Below are positions 33,922-47,575 of a stretch of 64,000 bases of DNA, piece after piece. The notes beneath the pieces were generated by a model. It had not been told where the DNA came from and did no database searches. It saw only the letters and a program-made list of their open reading frames with translations. Source of the stretch: Iris pallida. Its lineage: Eukaryota; Streptophyta; Magnoliopsida; Asparagales; Iridaceae. Location: assembly GCA_029216955.1 (NCBI GenBank), contig JANAVB010002199.1, positions 13,943,417 through 14,007,416 of the forward strand, in the 5' to 3' direction. How positions within the stretch are numbered: the first letter of the stretch is position 1; each line of letters begins with the position of its first letter. A program made the position numbers and the translations under genes.

Positions 33922-36715
33922 TTGTTGGTAAAACTTCGGTTTTTCCACCAACAGCCTTCTTACACTGCTTTACGCAAGGTACCAAACCTTCAAATTACGC
34001 GTAATGCTGATGGAGTCTTTTGTGCACAAAAATCTCAATATTTACGCACGCAACTCCAGGCGCGTAAAAACGCTCAGTTTGGTTCTGCTAATGCAGCCAG
34101 TAATCTTCTTTATACACAAGGAACTAAACGATTTTCTGTCCCAAATATAATAAAGAAGACTACTTCTTCCACTCCTTCTGATTTACGCGAGTTGCTTGTA
34201 CAAAAGCGTAAAGACAGAAAATCTCCTGTGACACTCCCCAAAGAAGATCACCATTGTGAGTGTCACCAGATTGTAATCAAGTGTTGCTGTTCGGCTTCTA
34301 AACGGTCGGTTTTTGATCGGTTAGGTTACAATGTGCCTCAGCAATCAATTGATGATCAAGAACAGGAGTTGTCATATGTCTCAGTTAATATGGCATCTCA
34401 TACCAACAGGGGACGACGTCCAAGACGCAACTCGTCCCAGACTCCTGGTCAACAACAATTCAATCGACTTCTTGATAATTTCGAAGGAGTATATCAGAAT
34501 ACTCGATTGAGAAGTCAAAGACAGTTGCAAACTTCTGACTCTGAAGCTGGGGGTACCCAGTCTTTAAAGTCCGAAACTGATAGCGTTGATTCATACTTCT
34601 ACACCAATCCCTCTGTATCTTCAAGGGATGTTGAATCTTATGTTATCGGAGACGAACCGGAGACGTCAACTGCTAATACAGAACAACGTCTCTCTGCAGT
34701 TGAGCAGTCGCTGAAGGACATGCTTGCTATGATGCAAAGTATGCATCAAGTAATAATGACTCAGCAAACTGCTCAGCCAGCAGTGATAACTCCGGTGCAG
34801 GTAGCAGCACAAACTCAAGATTGTCAAGGGGTTGATATACCCTTGAATAATCTTAGTCAGGAGCCTGCTATCAATCAAAATTCTGCATCTCCTGATCCTA
34901 TCATTCCAGAAGATGTACCACCTCCGGTGGGGGTTACGGTACATCCAACAACTATTCAATCGAATGTGCTTCCTCAAACCAGTGAAGCTATTCAAGCGGT
35001 ACGTGAGCTAAAAGCACAGTTTGATGTTTTGAAGCACAAGGATCAGCTCCAGAGGTTAGGGATTAAGCAACCTTATCCTCCTCACTGGAATAATGTGCCA
35101 TTTCCTCCAAAGTTCAAGCCACAATCCATGGTGTTATTTGATGGAAAGGCATCTCCTAGTCAATATATCAATTACTTTGATATTATGACTGTACATTTGC
35201 AGAAGAATGATGCTCTTCTTACCCGAGTTTTCATCGGGTGTTTGACGGGTTCAGCTTACGACTGGTATCGTAGTCTACCCGACAATTGCATTTCGTCTTT
35301 TGACGAATTTAAAGCAATGTTTCTCTCCCGTTTCTATGAGGGAGAAATGGACATGAATATGTCCTCCCTAATAGAAATCAAGCAAAAAGAGAAAGAAGAT
35401 ACTCGGACGTTTATAGAAACGCTTCCGACAGGCTACCTTGAAAATGCCTCCAGGCATGCCAGATTCAGCATTGGTCGATACGTGCAAGATGAATCTGCGA
35501 CTATCCATTGCTGTCTTTATGGGTTCCCAATTCACAGATTGGGCCTCGTTTATCATAGCAGCAGTTTCAGCCGAGACCAATGGTAGGTTGGCTCGTGAGC
35601 ACGGGATGATCTTCGCTTCAGAAGACAAAGGGAAGAAAAATTCTTCAAATAATAATTCCGACAATTGTAATGAGAAAGGGAAGGAAACCTTAGTGGTTAA
35701 TCTTTCAAAACCTAAAATGACGCCGAATAATCAAGAGACTTCCAAGCCAAAAGAAGAATATTCTTTCGATGACAGTGATATCCCAGGGATATTCCAATGT
35801 CTGGTAAAGAGTGGCAAACTCCAGATTCCAGAGACGAAAAGGCCTAATGAGGTGAATCTGATCGACAATCCCAAGTATTGTATCTATCACAGATACATAA
35901 ATCATCCTACCAAGGCTTGCTATGTCTTGAAGAAGAAAATCCAGGAGCTGATAAATGCCAATGCCATCGTTTTAACCAACGATGAGCATACGATCACAAC
36001 CAATATGATTTCTCTTCAGTTTGGAGGTTTTTCTCCACAGCAAGTCCCAGATGGAATTGTCCCAATTCCAAAGGCGACGATGAATATTGTGAATATCCCG
36101 CTTGCCAGAGAGCAAAATGAAGGACTTTTGCCTCTTACACTAAAAAATGGCGAAATCATGTGGGTACACCCTGATTTAGTGCCTGAAATGGAGAATGAAG
36201 GTAAAACTTCGAAATCTAAGAAAGGTAAAAAAGTCAGAACCTGCAACATGATTTCTCATGTTTTAACCCCAGACCATGATGATTTGGATCATTTATGGGG
36301 TGGCATTCCTTTGGAGGATAGACTGAGGGGTTTGAATATATGCCCTCCAAGTTTGGCTCCTCCTACTAAACTCAAGCTTACTCATCGTCAATGGTTAGCA
36401 ATGAATAGTGTCCCCTTATACAGGGCACAACAGGTATTTGCTGGTTATGAGGAAGCTCCTACAGGGATTTTTCCTTCTGTCCCGAGTATTCTTCCTTCTC
36501 CTGTGACTATAGAGGTTTATATTCCTCCTACAGAAGTCTCTATGCCTCCTTCTCCTGTGGTTACAGAGGTTTCTGTTTCTTCTTCCTCTGTTAAACCATC
36601 TATTGAAAGTCCGCTACCCACTCATTTGTATAGTCAGCAACCAGTCCATCTCATGAAAAAGATGGGCTATGACTTTCAAAAGGCGAAAGGTTTGAATTAT
36701 GATAAAGGAATGTGA
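33922..36715 (+). pseudogene. Tat element Gag
   Basis: The likely Gag start is ATG 34390 (MASHTNRGRRPRRN), although the frame is open from 33922. A predicted helical region (EQRLSAVEQSLKDMLAMMQS) precedes the capsid core (FDGKASPSQYINYFDIM; GSAYDWYRSLP; FDEFKAMFLSRFYEG). One extra base near 35419 shifts the frame; the C-terminal part resumes as KMPPGMPDSALVDTCKMNLR. A Cys/His motif CIYHRYINHPTKAC near 35879 replaces the usual zinc knuckle, as in related elements. TGA at 36713-36715 ends the frame, but coding continues in phase beyond it. Confidence 0.85.
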
Positions 36716-37879
36716 CTTCCTTTACAACTTCAAAGTCAAAAATCCACTCTCGGATTAGGTTTTGAGGTTCCTCATAAAAATTCTCACAAGAAAAAGACTA
36801 AGGGAAAGAAGACTAAATCCTGCAATATGGTACTTCATTCTCCTGAGTCTGAAGAAGAGACCTTTGCTGGTACGAGATATGGGAAAGAGTACCACAAAGA
36901 TTATGAGGGATCTTCTAAAGAAGCGGAGGACGTTGTTGAAACAGTTCCAGCTCAATCATCTTCTGTTCCTGCTAAACCATCTGTGGTTGAAAAGGAGAAA
37001 CAGAAAGCAGTGCGCTTTGACGTCCCATTGAAATCTGCTACAAATCAAGGGGTAGTGATGAAACCCTACAAATTTGACATTCTAGCCCAGTTAGCTAATA
37101 CTCCGGCTAGACTTTCGATCTTTGAGCTGCTTCGCCTTTCTAAAGAAAGTCGCAAAACTTTGAGTGAAGCTTTGCTACAAGCTGATTCATGCTTAGTTCA
37201 ACTCAAGAGTCCTGACAATATACCAGTATCATGTCCACAATGTCATAGTGTGATGGAAGCAATTCCTAGTATTACCTTCACACAAGAAGATATGCTGCTG
37301 AAGTATAACAAGCATGAAAGGCCTCTGTGCTACACTGGGTATATTGAATCCACAGAAATTGACAGGATTTATATCGATCCTGGGTCTTCAATTAGCATAA
37401 TTCTTTAAAGTATGCTACGACCTTTGAGGATCCCTACTAGTGATTTGACTTACACTAGTACTACAATAGTTGGTTTCAACTCTGGAAAGAGTAAACCACT
37501 GGGGAAGATTCGTCTGAAGATTCAAATTGGTGATCTTCGAACTATGACGACATTTTATGTTATCAACTCAGATGTATCTTACAACATCCTTCTTGGAAGA
37601 TCGTGGATACATGAGCATAACATTGTGCCTTCAACTCTCCACCAATGCTTCAAGTACGTGGATTCTCAAGGGATCGTGAAGACCGAATTTGCCGATATCA
37701 ATCCCTTTAAGGGTGTTGAAGCATATTTCTCTAATTCAATACTCTACAAGCAGGAGCATGTGAAGGAGATATCGGAAATGGCCGAAGATCGTTCACCTGC
37801 CGAAGATCAATCTATCAATGAAGATCCTCCGGAAGAGCAACCTTTGAAGATTAAAGTCAAAGGCCGAATACAATCCTAA
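36716..37879 (+). pseudogene. Tat element protease region
   Basis: In phase with the preceding Gag. After a charged linker the protease active-site region reads IYIDPGSSISII, with D-P-G in place of the usual D-x-G-S/T triad, then TAA at 37406-37408, then SMLRPLRIPTSD and YNILLGRSWIHEHN. A further TAA lies at 37877-37879. Two stops make it inactive unless read through. Confidence 0.8.
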
Positions 37880-37897
37880 CCTGTCAATGATCAACCT

Positions 37898-40713
37898 TTG
37901 GTGATCAAGGTTAAAGGAAGAACTCGGGCTTCATCTGAGGAAGCTGTGAAGATTCCAGTCAAGAGCCAAGTTCAACCTCTTACGATCAAGGTCAAAGGAC
38001 GTACTTCTCGTACAAATGATCCAGAACCTCCACTGATTATCAACCTTGGCAAGTCTACGCAGAAGACGGATGTCGGTCCATTAATGATCAATCCGAAGCG
38101 TAGTAGTCAAATTATAAATGATGTAAATATTGATCATTCTGTACTTTCTAATATCAATGAAGATTTCCTTTTGGAGTATATGGCTGTCAAATTCATTGAA
38201 AGAATGACTTTATCTTCTGATGATCAAAGTCGTCATAAAAATGACATAAATACAGAGAAAACCTTATACATTGACCATAAGGAAAATTATTTTCCTCATG
38301 TCGATGTTGGACCTTATGCTCAAAGGTTTCTAACATCTTCCCCCTATTTTTTCTCTGTAGCCGCTTCATCACAAGCTTGTGTAACTTATAGACGTCACGA
38401 AGAATCTTATTTCGTGATTCCGTCTGATAAGAAAAATAAGCGCCAAATTGTGTTTGGTCTGGCTAGAAATATCCCTGTTATTCAGACAGATGATCTTAGA
38501 GATAAAGATAAAAAAAAAATCCGAATTGACAAATATAGTCAACAATCTCTCAAGATTATTCAGAATATGGGATATGATTTGAAGATTATGCAAGGTCTCA
38601 ATCAAGGCAAGGGTAGACGATTACCGTTATGTGGTGATCCGTTTTACCAGAAAACTCGTCATGGGTTGGGATACGATCCATATCACATGTTTAACGAAGA
38701 TCTACAAGAAGAATTTTCTTCTAGTTCTTCACAATCTTCAGATTCGGAAGAAATTCAATTCATCGAATCAGATACATCCCACATGTGCAAGGAAGATATG
38801 AAAGAAAAATGTTCTTCCAGTTTTTTACAATCCTCATATTCTGAGGGAGACTATTATGATGAATCTGAGTGTATATTCTCAGTTAATATGGTTCAAACTG
38901 ATGGTGAATCGGAACCATTTGAGAATGACCCTTGGGCACAACAAATGGACACTCAGTGGGAGCTTCGTTTTGAACAACGACAGCCACCTACAGAGGATGA
39001 AATTGTCCAGATTGATGTCGGAGACGGAACTACATCCAAACAGATATTCATCAGTAAAAATCTCTCCGAAGATGAAAATGAAGAGTTGATACAGCTAATT
39101 AAAGAATATATCGATATCTTTGCATGGAGTTATGAGGATATGCCGGGTTTAGATCCCAAAGTAGCTACTCATAAACTCAATATTCTTGCTAATGCCAAGC
39201 CTGTGAAACAACAGCAGCGACGTTTTCGACCAGATATGATGGACGCAATTGAAGCAGAAGTCAAAAAGGTGATCACATGTGGCTTTGTTCGTGAAGAACA
39301 ACATCCGGATTGGGTGGCCAACATTGTTCCTGTTATGAAGAAGAATGGAAAAGTCAGAGTTTGCATAGATTTTCGGGATCTTAATGCAGCTTGTCCAAAG
39401 GACGAATTTCCACTTCCGATTACCGATGTCATGATAGATAATATATGTGGTTTTGAACGCATGTCTTTTATGGACGGATTTTCAGGATACAACCAAATTA
39501 AGATGCATCCAGGAGATGAAAAGCATACTGCTTTTCGTACACCCCTTGGAGTTTTCTGCTATACGGTTATGCCGTTCGGACTGAAAAATGCCGGTGCTAC
39601 GTATCAACGGGCCATGAGCAGCATCTTTCAAGAACATCTACGGAAAACAGTTGAATGTTATGTAGATGATATTGCTGTCAAAAGTCGATCAAAAGATGAT
39701 CATATTCAAGACTTAAAGACGGTATTTGAGTTGATGCGCCAACATCAACTGAAGATGAATCCTACTAAGTCTTTCTTAGGGGTTTTCAGTGGCAAGTTTT
39801 TGGGATTTGTCATCACTTCTCAGGGTATCCATGTTGATCCTGACAAAATCAAAGCGATTCTTGAAATGCGTCCTCCACGCAATCTAAAAGAACTTTGTGG
39901 TTTCCAAGGTCGTATTGCTTATATCAGGAGATTTATATCCAATCTTTCTGGAGATGTCAACCTTTCTCCCGTTTATTAAAGAAAGGTGTATCATTTGTCT
40001 GGGATGAAGCATGTCAGAAAGCCTTCAATGACATCAAACAATACCTTACAAATCCACCTGTTTTGGTACCCCCAGTGGTGGGAAGACCATTTTTGCTATA
40101 TGTTCGAGCCTTAGATCATTCCCTTGGTGCTCTTCTTGCACAGAAAAGTGATATGGGACATGAACAAGCAATTTATTATCTTAGCCGAATGATGGTCGGA
40201 GCTGAACACAGGTACACTCCTGTGGAAAAAGAATGTCTGGCATTGGTTTTTGCTATTCAAAAGACACGACATTATGTGTCAGGGCAGACTATTCATGTCA
40301 TCTCCAGAATAAATCCTATTCGGGTATTGATGAGAAAATCGAGCATTCTTAACTCCAGGTTAGCCACCTGGGCGATGTTGCTCACTCCTTATGATATGGT
40401 CTATGTACCTCAAAAATCAGTGAAGGGTCAAGCATTAGCTGATTTCTTAGCAGCTCACCCTATACCCGAAACTTCTAAGTTATATGAGGACATTCCAGAT
40501 GAAGTTGTGGATTGCAACATGACTTTGAAGGATGACATTTGGCAACTATATTTTGATGGAGCATCACGGGTTGGACCTAAAGGCAATATTGTCTCTGAAG
40601 TAGGCATCGTCCTAGTCTCTCCTGACAAAATGGTCATATACCGTGCATATTCTCTCAATGAGCCATGCTCCAACAATGTGGCAGAATATAATGCTCTGCT
40701 AATTTGTCTCTAA
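37898..40713 (+). pseudogene. Tat element reverse transcriptase and RNase H
   Basis: Starts with repeated VIKVKGRT-type linker motifs. The RT palm is clear: VRVCIDFRDLNAACPKDEFP, MPFGLKNAGATYQRAM and the catalytic YVDD (about 39657). A frameshift near 39955 separates this from the connection and RNase H part (FVWDEACQKAFNDIKQYL; HSLGALLAQ; RYTPVEKECLALVF). The second RNase H starts at about 40540 with WQLYFDGASR. TAA at 40711-40713 interrupts it. Confidence 0.9.
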
Positions 40714-42312
40714 GTAGCAAAACAATTGGACATCGAGTTCCTGGAAGCTTATGGAGATTCTCAACTGATTGTTAATCAGGTCAGAGGGACATATGAAGGC
40801 AGAAATCTTGACCTCATTCCTTATCATCAAGTGGTAATCGAATTGGTCCTTTCATTCAAAGGATTCTTCATCGAATTCGTACCACGTTCTCAGAACTTGG
40901 AAGCTGATGCTCTTGCTAGTTTAGCTGCAGACTTAGCTGTTCCAATTAGAAGACAAAACACCATAACTTTGTTGGATAGGGACTTATTCTGTGTAAAGAA
41001 TAACTTGCATATTGAACAGAGTTATACTACAGAATCAAGTTCTCAACAAAGGGATTGGAAAAGTCCATTCATTGATTATGCGGTTCATGGAATTTTACCT
41101 GAAGATCCAAAAGAAGCTGCATCAATCAAGCGACGATCATTTCGATTCTACTATGATTCTTCCTTACATATGTTATATCGTCGGTCATATGACGGACTTT
41201 TGCTACGTTGTCTCTCTGAAGATGAAGCTAAGCAAACGCTTCGTGAAGCTCATGATAGTGTCTGCGGTGCTCATCAACCGGGTCCAAAATTACAGGACCG
41301 CATTCGAAGAAACGGATATTATTGGCCTTCCATGATAGCAGATGCCCTGGATTATGCCAGACGATGTAAAGCATGTCAGATTTATGCTGATTTTATTCAC
41401 CAACCATCTGAATTCTTTCATCCTACAGCAGCTTCCTGGCCTTTCGAAGCCTGGAGCATGGATATTATTAGTCCGATTAATCCTCCTTCTGTCAAAGGAC
41501 ATCGGTTTATATTGGCTATAACCGATTATTTCTCCAAATGGACGGAAGCTATTCCCCTTGTTGAAGTAAAAACATCAAATGTGGTTAGTTTCATCAAACA
41601 TCATGTCATTTATCGCTTTGGGATTTTCCGACGGATAATTCATGACAATGGACCACAATTTGTCAGTCAGACATTTTATCGATTCTGTGACAAGAATTGG
41701 ATCCAAAATCTGGCTTCTACGGCCTATAATACAGCTGCTAATGGTTTGGCCGAAGCTTTCAACAAGACAATCATCAAACTTCTCAAAAAGTTCGTCTCTT
41801 CTAATAAACGTGATTGGAATGAGAAACTTGGAGAATGTTTATGGGCTTACCGAACAACAGTCCGAACTCCTACCGGTTTTACACCATTTTCACTGGTTTA
41901 CGGGTGTGAGGTTGTTCTTCCACTGAAAATTCAGATTCCATCTCTTAGAATAGCCATTGCTAATGAGCTTACTACAGAGAATAATGATCGGTTAAGACTT
42001 CAAGAACTTGAAGGATTGGACGAAAAACGACTTCAAGCGCAACAGCACATTGAGCTTTATCAAGCCCGCATATCTCGAACTTTCAATCGTAAAGTTAAAG
42101 CGAGGGTATTTAAAGTCGGTGAGCTAGTCCTAGCTGTTCGAAGACCGATGGTGATGACTCATAAGAGCAAAGGGAAATTCCAAACAAAATGGGAAGGTCC
42201 TTATGTAGTCGAGTCGGTATTCTCCAATGGTGCCTATAGGTTGTCTAAACCTAATGGAGATTTGCTTATGATGTCGATCAATGGCAAATTCCTGAAGAAA
42301 TATTATGTTTGA
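40714..42312 (+). pseudogene. Tat element archaeal-type RNase H end and integrase
   Basis: Continues in phase after the TAA: DIEFLEAYGDSQLIVNQVRG completes the second RNase H. The integrase has an H-C-C zinc-binding region (CGAHQPGPKL..CKACQIY), the catalytic Asp in WSMDII, the second in IHDNGPQF and Glu in ANGLAEAFNKTI, then a C-terminal domain (FKVGELVLAVRRPM..WEGPYVVESVF). This part is open for 528 codons and ends at 42312. Confidence 0.92.
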
Positions 42313-42812
42313 ATTTCTTCTTTATTCTCCAGCTACCAATGTTTGGTTAAGCTGATCATTTGTCTTTCTAAAAGAGAATTTTTGATCTTCTGTCTTACCA
42401 GTTAAAAAAAAAGAGAGATTTATTATTTATCATGTTCTCATGACCTCTGAATAAATATTAAGTCTATTTTTTCTCCTATCTATCATGTCCATTTGGCCTC
42501 TGAATAGATATTAATCTATTTTTTTGGGGTTGTTACGATCTGTCATGTTCATATTACCTCTGATAGTATCGTATACTCTAAACAGAAAACGAGATTCATT
42601 ATCTATCATGTCCATATTACCTCTGGATAGATATAATTTATTGAGTTTTAGAAGACTTGTCATGTCCATATTACCTCTGATAAGTATTTTCTATCTCATA
42701 CCTATTGTTTAATTACAAAATAAATAATAGGATCACAAAATAAATATTTTATTTATTTTTGTAAACATTACAGAATGAAAAGATAGAAGGTTACAAAAAT
42801 TCTTTATTTTGC
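42313..42812 (+). repeat. 3' untranslated spacer with ~70-bp repeats
   Basis: Four to five diverged units (about 42424-42690) share ATCTATCATGTCCATATTACCTC, followed by T-rich sequence. This spacer separates the convergent sense pol and antisense gene. Confidence 0.7.
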
Positions 42813-44256
42813 CTAAGGCGGAGCAGAGACATCTTCAAGAAGTTTTTGTAGTTCCGCTAGACGTTTTTTACGGGAGCTCAATACATTCTTAGTAGCTACG
42901 GAACGTCGAGCTTCAGGAGTACAGATGTAAGAAAGTCCAGCAAAAATGACTATCATCTTGTCCTTGGCTTCGTCAAGGGTTTTCATGGTAGCCTCAGCCC
43001 CGAAGACTTGTTCCTCCAAAATTGAGCTCTGAGTTAGCTGCTGGTCCCGAGCTGCGATCATCTGCTCCTTCTTCGCCTTTAAGCGAGCCAGCTCAGCCTC
43101 AACTTCGCGAATTCTATCATTCTGTTGATAAATTCTTATATTCGAAGCTTCATAGGCCTCTCTCTGAATCTCCAGTTGAGGTTTCGCTTCAGTCAAAAAA
43201 GCCTTTTTTTGGCTACCTTAATGCTGTAATCATGGAGGGCTTCATTGAAAGTCGTTTCCCGAGCAAGGTATTCAGTCGATAAAGCGCCATACTCCTCTTG
43301 GATAAGACTTTCAGTGGTTTCACTTGACAGCTTTAAATATTCTTTGATCGGCTGTTCAAGTCCCTCCACGACTTTCTCCAATGCCGCTGCTCTCGCTGCA
43401 TCATTAAACATGACGACATTTCTGATAGTAAGAGCAATCGCCGCCTTCAGACTTTCATAACTGAGGTCCTTATTCAGGACCATTTTTATCAGAGCCGCCA
43501 AAGTCTTGTAAAAAGTATCAGTATGAATCTCAACTAAGAGATTCATTTCTGCACTTGAGCTTGGAGTTGCAGCGATGTTTACCAGATCTCTTCTCTGAAG
43601 ACTAGGGACAGATGTTGTTGCCTTAATAGCAGACTGAGATGAGGCTGTTGTTGTCGTTGCTACTATGGCCAATTGATCCCCAGGAGCTTCAGGGACAGTA
43701 TCTTCAGCATTTGTTACTCCAGCCGGTTCTGGAGTCGAAACTACGTGAGTTTCTGTGGCGGTGATTGGTGTGGGTGGAATGGTAGTTATGGCAGCTGACT
43801 CTGGTTCGGGCATTGTCTCTTCAAGAACTTTTTCTGAAGCAGTAGCAATAGCAGAGGATGCTATCGCAACTTCCCCAGCTTCAGTTGATGATTCGACTAT
43901 GTCTTCATCACCTTCTTCGGCTGCTGGCTCTGCAGGATCTTCAAGTATCTCAGTTGTAGCGAGTCCTTCTACAACTGATTCTGCGTTGAACTCTAACTCT
44001 TCCTCAGCAGCCACTTCATTATCTACAGTAGGTTCTACTGTAGTTTGCTCTTTATCTCCGCCCTCAACAGGAAGAGATGATTCTGGCTGAGCCTGCACCT
44101 CTCATGACTCTTGCTGTACCTCCATAGATTGAGGGTATTCTTCTTGAGCATCTTCTTCTTCTGAAGAAGACTCCTCTTCCTCAGATTCTGCGTTTTCCTC
44201 ATAAATGTCTTCTTGAGGAGGAGGAGGAGCCACAAGCTTTGATGCAATGATGACAC

Positions 44257-44336
44257 CTACAAATTAAACAAAAATAAATTAATACACAAAATCATAATAC
44301 ATAATCTTGTATAGATTTTGTGTGATATATATTTAC
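44257..44336 (-). other. intron 2 of the antisense gene, 80 bp
   Basis: Donor CCAG|GTAAAT at 44337/44336 and acceptor TTTGTAG|GTGTC at 44257/44256, A/T-rich between. Joining the exons keeps the frame (..APTP then GVIIASKL..). Confidence 0.7.
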
Positions 44337-46992
44337 CTGGAGTAGGTGCAGAACGTGCCAGGTACGAGTCATAGTCCCCATTCCAGTCATCATCATCGAA
44401 AGCCAAAGCTGGTTCATCAGATGGGATGAGCTCTCGATCAACAGTATGTACTGGAGCAACATCTTCAATAACTTGTGCCTTTTGTGGCAAAGTCAAATGA
44501 AGTGCTGAGCTGAGACGTCCCGGAGATAGGACTGTCACCGCTTTCGTTGACTCTGCTGGTTGGGAGGCCGAGGACCCTTCTCCAGGATGAGCCGAAGAAG
44601 ATGCAACATGTTGCGGCTCCTCGACTGGAATATCAATTTCTGGGGTAGCGGCTCTTGATCTAGAAGGCCCTTTGGTGGTAACCTTCTTCTTCTTTTCCGA
44701 GGTCTTCTCTAGAAGAGGAGCAACTGCACCTTGTTTCCGTTTCCGGGTCTTGCCAATGATGATAGGTTCTGCAGCTTTTTTCCCCATTCCCATTGGGATT
44801 ACTTCCAGATATGCATCTGGAACAGCTGCATCGTCAGGTATGTCTGATTGCACCCTGACTGGCTCTTCAATATTCCCTTCCTTGGGCCATCTTAGACTAC
44901 CTCTCAGGTTGTAGCCATGGGCGAAGGAACGGATAGAAGCGTAGAAGCGAGCATACGTATGAAGTATACGTAGCTCGGTGGTGCTGGGAGCAGTCGATAT
45001 TCGAAATTTGGCACCGGTGCAGGAAGTGCTAAAATATCTCCAACCTCTTGCACCCTCAATCAGTTTCCCATAATAACGAAAACTTGTGGAAGGATTGCCA
45101 ACATAAAGTTGGTCATATCCGAACTGGCGAGAGAACCGGCTTGGTAGATATGGTTCAAACGCGCAGCCGTCTTCATTTTTGTACATCAGATGGGAAGGTC
45201 TGATGCACTGTAGTCATCTGAAAACTGGAGTTGAGTCCTTCCTTCAACTTCATCTTCAAATTGAACGTCGAAGCAGTCGGCTGGAACTGGTGGCCGGGTA
45301 CAGAAAAAGTTCCAACCATAAGAATAGTTCAATACTGCTCTGGTATCTGCTACTGTCGTGGCAGTCCATGTGGCTTTGCTGAACTTCTGGAGGAAGACCT
45401 CCGTATCATCTCCAGGGCCTGGTGGTAATAAATTGCAGTTGTGATGCAATAACCAACCCATAAGGTAAGTGTAGGGCATTTGAACCCTAGGGAATACGTT
45501 CCGGTGAGGAGCATTATTGATCAGTTCCTCACCAAAAGTCCTCAAACCTGCGTTGATGCGGCACACCATTGCCGACAGCAGGTTGATTCTGGCTTTAAAC
45601 ACCAAACGTACCGCTGGCCATAGCACGTTTCGGTGGATCCTATCAACTGTACCGGTTCCCGGTACAATCCATCTTCTCAACCACAAAGAAAGAAAGCCTG
45701 CCAGCAAGGCTTTCTTGGAGATCTTCTGGCTGCCATATCTGAGGAAACTCAAGGCTTCGGTTCCTGCAAAGAACTCCCCAGTTTTGGTGGACAAATATTT
45801 GTTCTGGAACTTGTAGCCAATCATCATATCCCGTACTTTATCAGCAGGGATTGTTGAACTAGTGTTGATGGATGGAGCTTTGTTCTCCTGAAATCTTTCT
45901 TTATCATCTTTGGATATTTTATCCTTGTGGTAAAAGAGATATGTTGTCCACTTGTTGATGTATGCCAAATGAGATCCACTCTCATGCATAGTAGTGCAAA
46001 TCATGTAGTGGCACATCAACTCTTCATATACCTCAACCAGTTGAGGATTTTTCTCCCTTATCTCTGTTAGCTCCCTGTTGGAGGGAACATATTCTTCATA
46101 TGGGGCTTCCCCCATTGGCAACTTGGAGATGAATTGCATCTCGTGGAGTGCGAGACCCATTTCACCTTTTGGGGTCGCAAAAGTTCCTGTGGAACTGATA
46201 TATATCTCCATCAGAGCCATGAACAAATTACTGTTCGGTGGTATACCCTGACTGGTGGAGGCCACTGCTTCATACAGGCCGATGTCTTTTAGCTCCGTCT
46301 GGAAGTTCCTCATAATCCAAACACTGATCTGAATCCAGTTCTGGTTAAATGGAGTTAGCCACCCTGGTAGCCTGGGGCTGGCCTGGGGATATGGTACTGC
46401 AGCCCTTATGAACTTATTAATGAACATTTGGGTCTGCACTGGCTGGATCAAAGCCGAATCTTCACTCGGAGTGAATCCTGGCAGGAGACCGGTGAAGGGG
46501 ACAACTCCACCACTGGGAGTGCTGGTATGGTAGCCCATGTCATTTGCTCTATCCCTCTTGAAGATGATCCTTCCTGGCCTACCATGACTGTTGGGAGTCA
46601 GGTTCCATAACATCTTTCGAGGATGGGTGGCATGGATAAATGCAGACAATGGATAATCTCTATCCATGTCAGGAGGTACATTGCTCTATCTCCAAATTTC
46701 AGCACCCAAGCCTCCTTCTTGGGGTGTGTTTGTGACTTGAAGTCTATTGCATCCCCGAATAAGAAAGTTGGCTTTGCAAATTGTTGACCATCCAGCGACG
46801 TCAACACTTCTCCATTTATCATGGACAACAACATTCTGTCCCCTTGAGCAGATATCAGTTGTGCTCTCTCCGCAGGATATTCCGGGTTCGACTGGGGAAA
46901 CTCCACGTGGGACAGGTTCTCCAAATAATTTGAGCCTACCATACCAGCTGATGAGCCAAATATTTCTGCAAGTGGGTGAATTTGTAAATCCA

Positions 46993-47575
46993 CTGCCAAA
47001 AGAAAAAGAAAAAAAATCAAGTTAGTGAAAATCTAATTTGATAAAAAGACTCTGACTATGCAAACTTTATGCTTATTAAAAAGTTGATAAAAACTTTTAT
47101 AAGTGTAAAAAGTTCTTTGTCTTTTTACTTATTAATTTTACGCTGGCATGTGTTAACATGAGCGTATTTTAAAATTTACGCTGGCACATGTTGATGCGAG
47201 CGTATTATAAATTTTACGCTGGCATGTGTTAACAAGAGCGTATTTTAAAATTTACGCTAGCACATGTTGATGTGAGCGTATTGTAAATTTTACGTTGGCA
47301 TGTGTTGACATGAGCGTATTTTAATTTTTACGCTGACACGTGTTGACGTGAGCGTATTCTAATTTTACGCTGGCACATGTTGATGTGAGCGTATTTCTAA
47401 ATTTACGCTGGCACGTATAAACGTGGGCGTATGTTCTTAATTTTACGTTTACACGTATAACGTGGGCGTATTTAATTATCTCAGTTTCTACGTTGACACG
47501 TATAATGTGGATGTGAAGTGAAAAAATAGGGTTTTCTTCTCCGACGAACTCGCGGCCGAAGTTCAGTGTTTTTAC
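46993..47575 (-). other. intron 1 of the antisense gene, carrying the TACGC array
   Basis: Donor AAGG|GTAAAAAC at 47576/47575 and acceptor CTTTTGGCAG|TGGATTT at 46993/46992. Splicing joins ..APAIK to VDLQIHPLAE in frame. The 583-bp intron contains a ten-unit hairpin array. Confidence 0.65.
47137..47515. repeat. ten ~40-bp palindromic units, TTTACGC...GCGTA
   Basis: Each unit has TACGCTGGCAcatG, a short loop and CATG(T)GAGCGTA with partly complementary arms. The first four units alternate between two subtypes (80-bp higher-order period); later units shorten and decay. The outer arms match the heptamer found throughout this element. Confidence 0.88.

Noticed and set aside
43755..44090. Ser/Val-rich frame on the + strand
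   Set aside because: It is the complement of the antisense gene's Glu/Ala/Thr-rich segment. The - strand frame has gene structure and the + strand one does not.
46428..46610. Extra sense genes opposite the antisense gene
   Set aside because: Short frames with no start context or domain; shadows of the - strand coding sequence.
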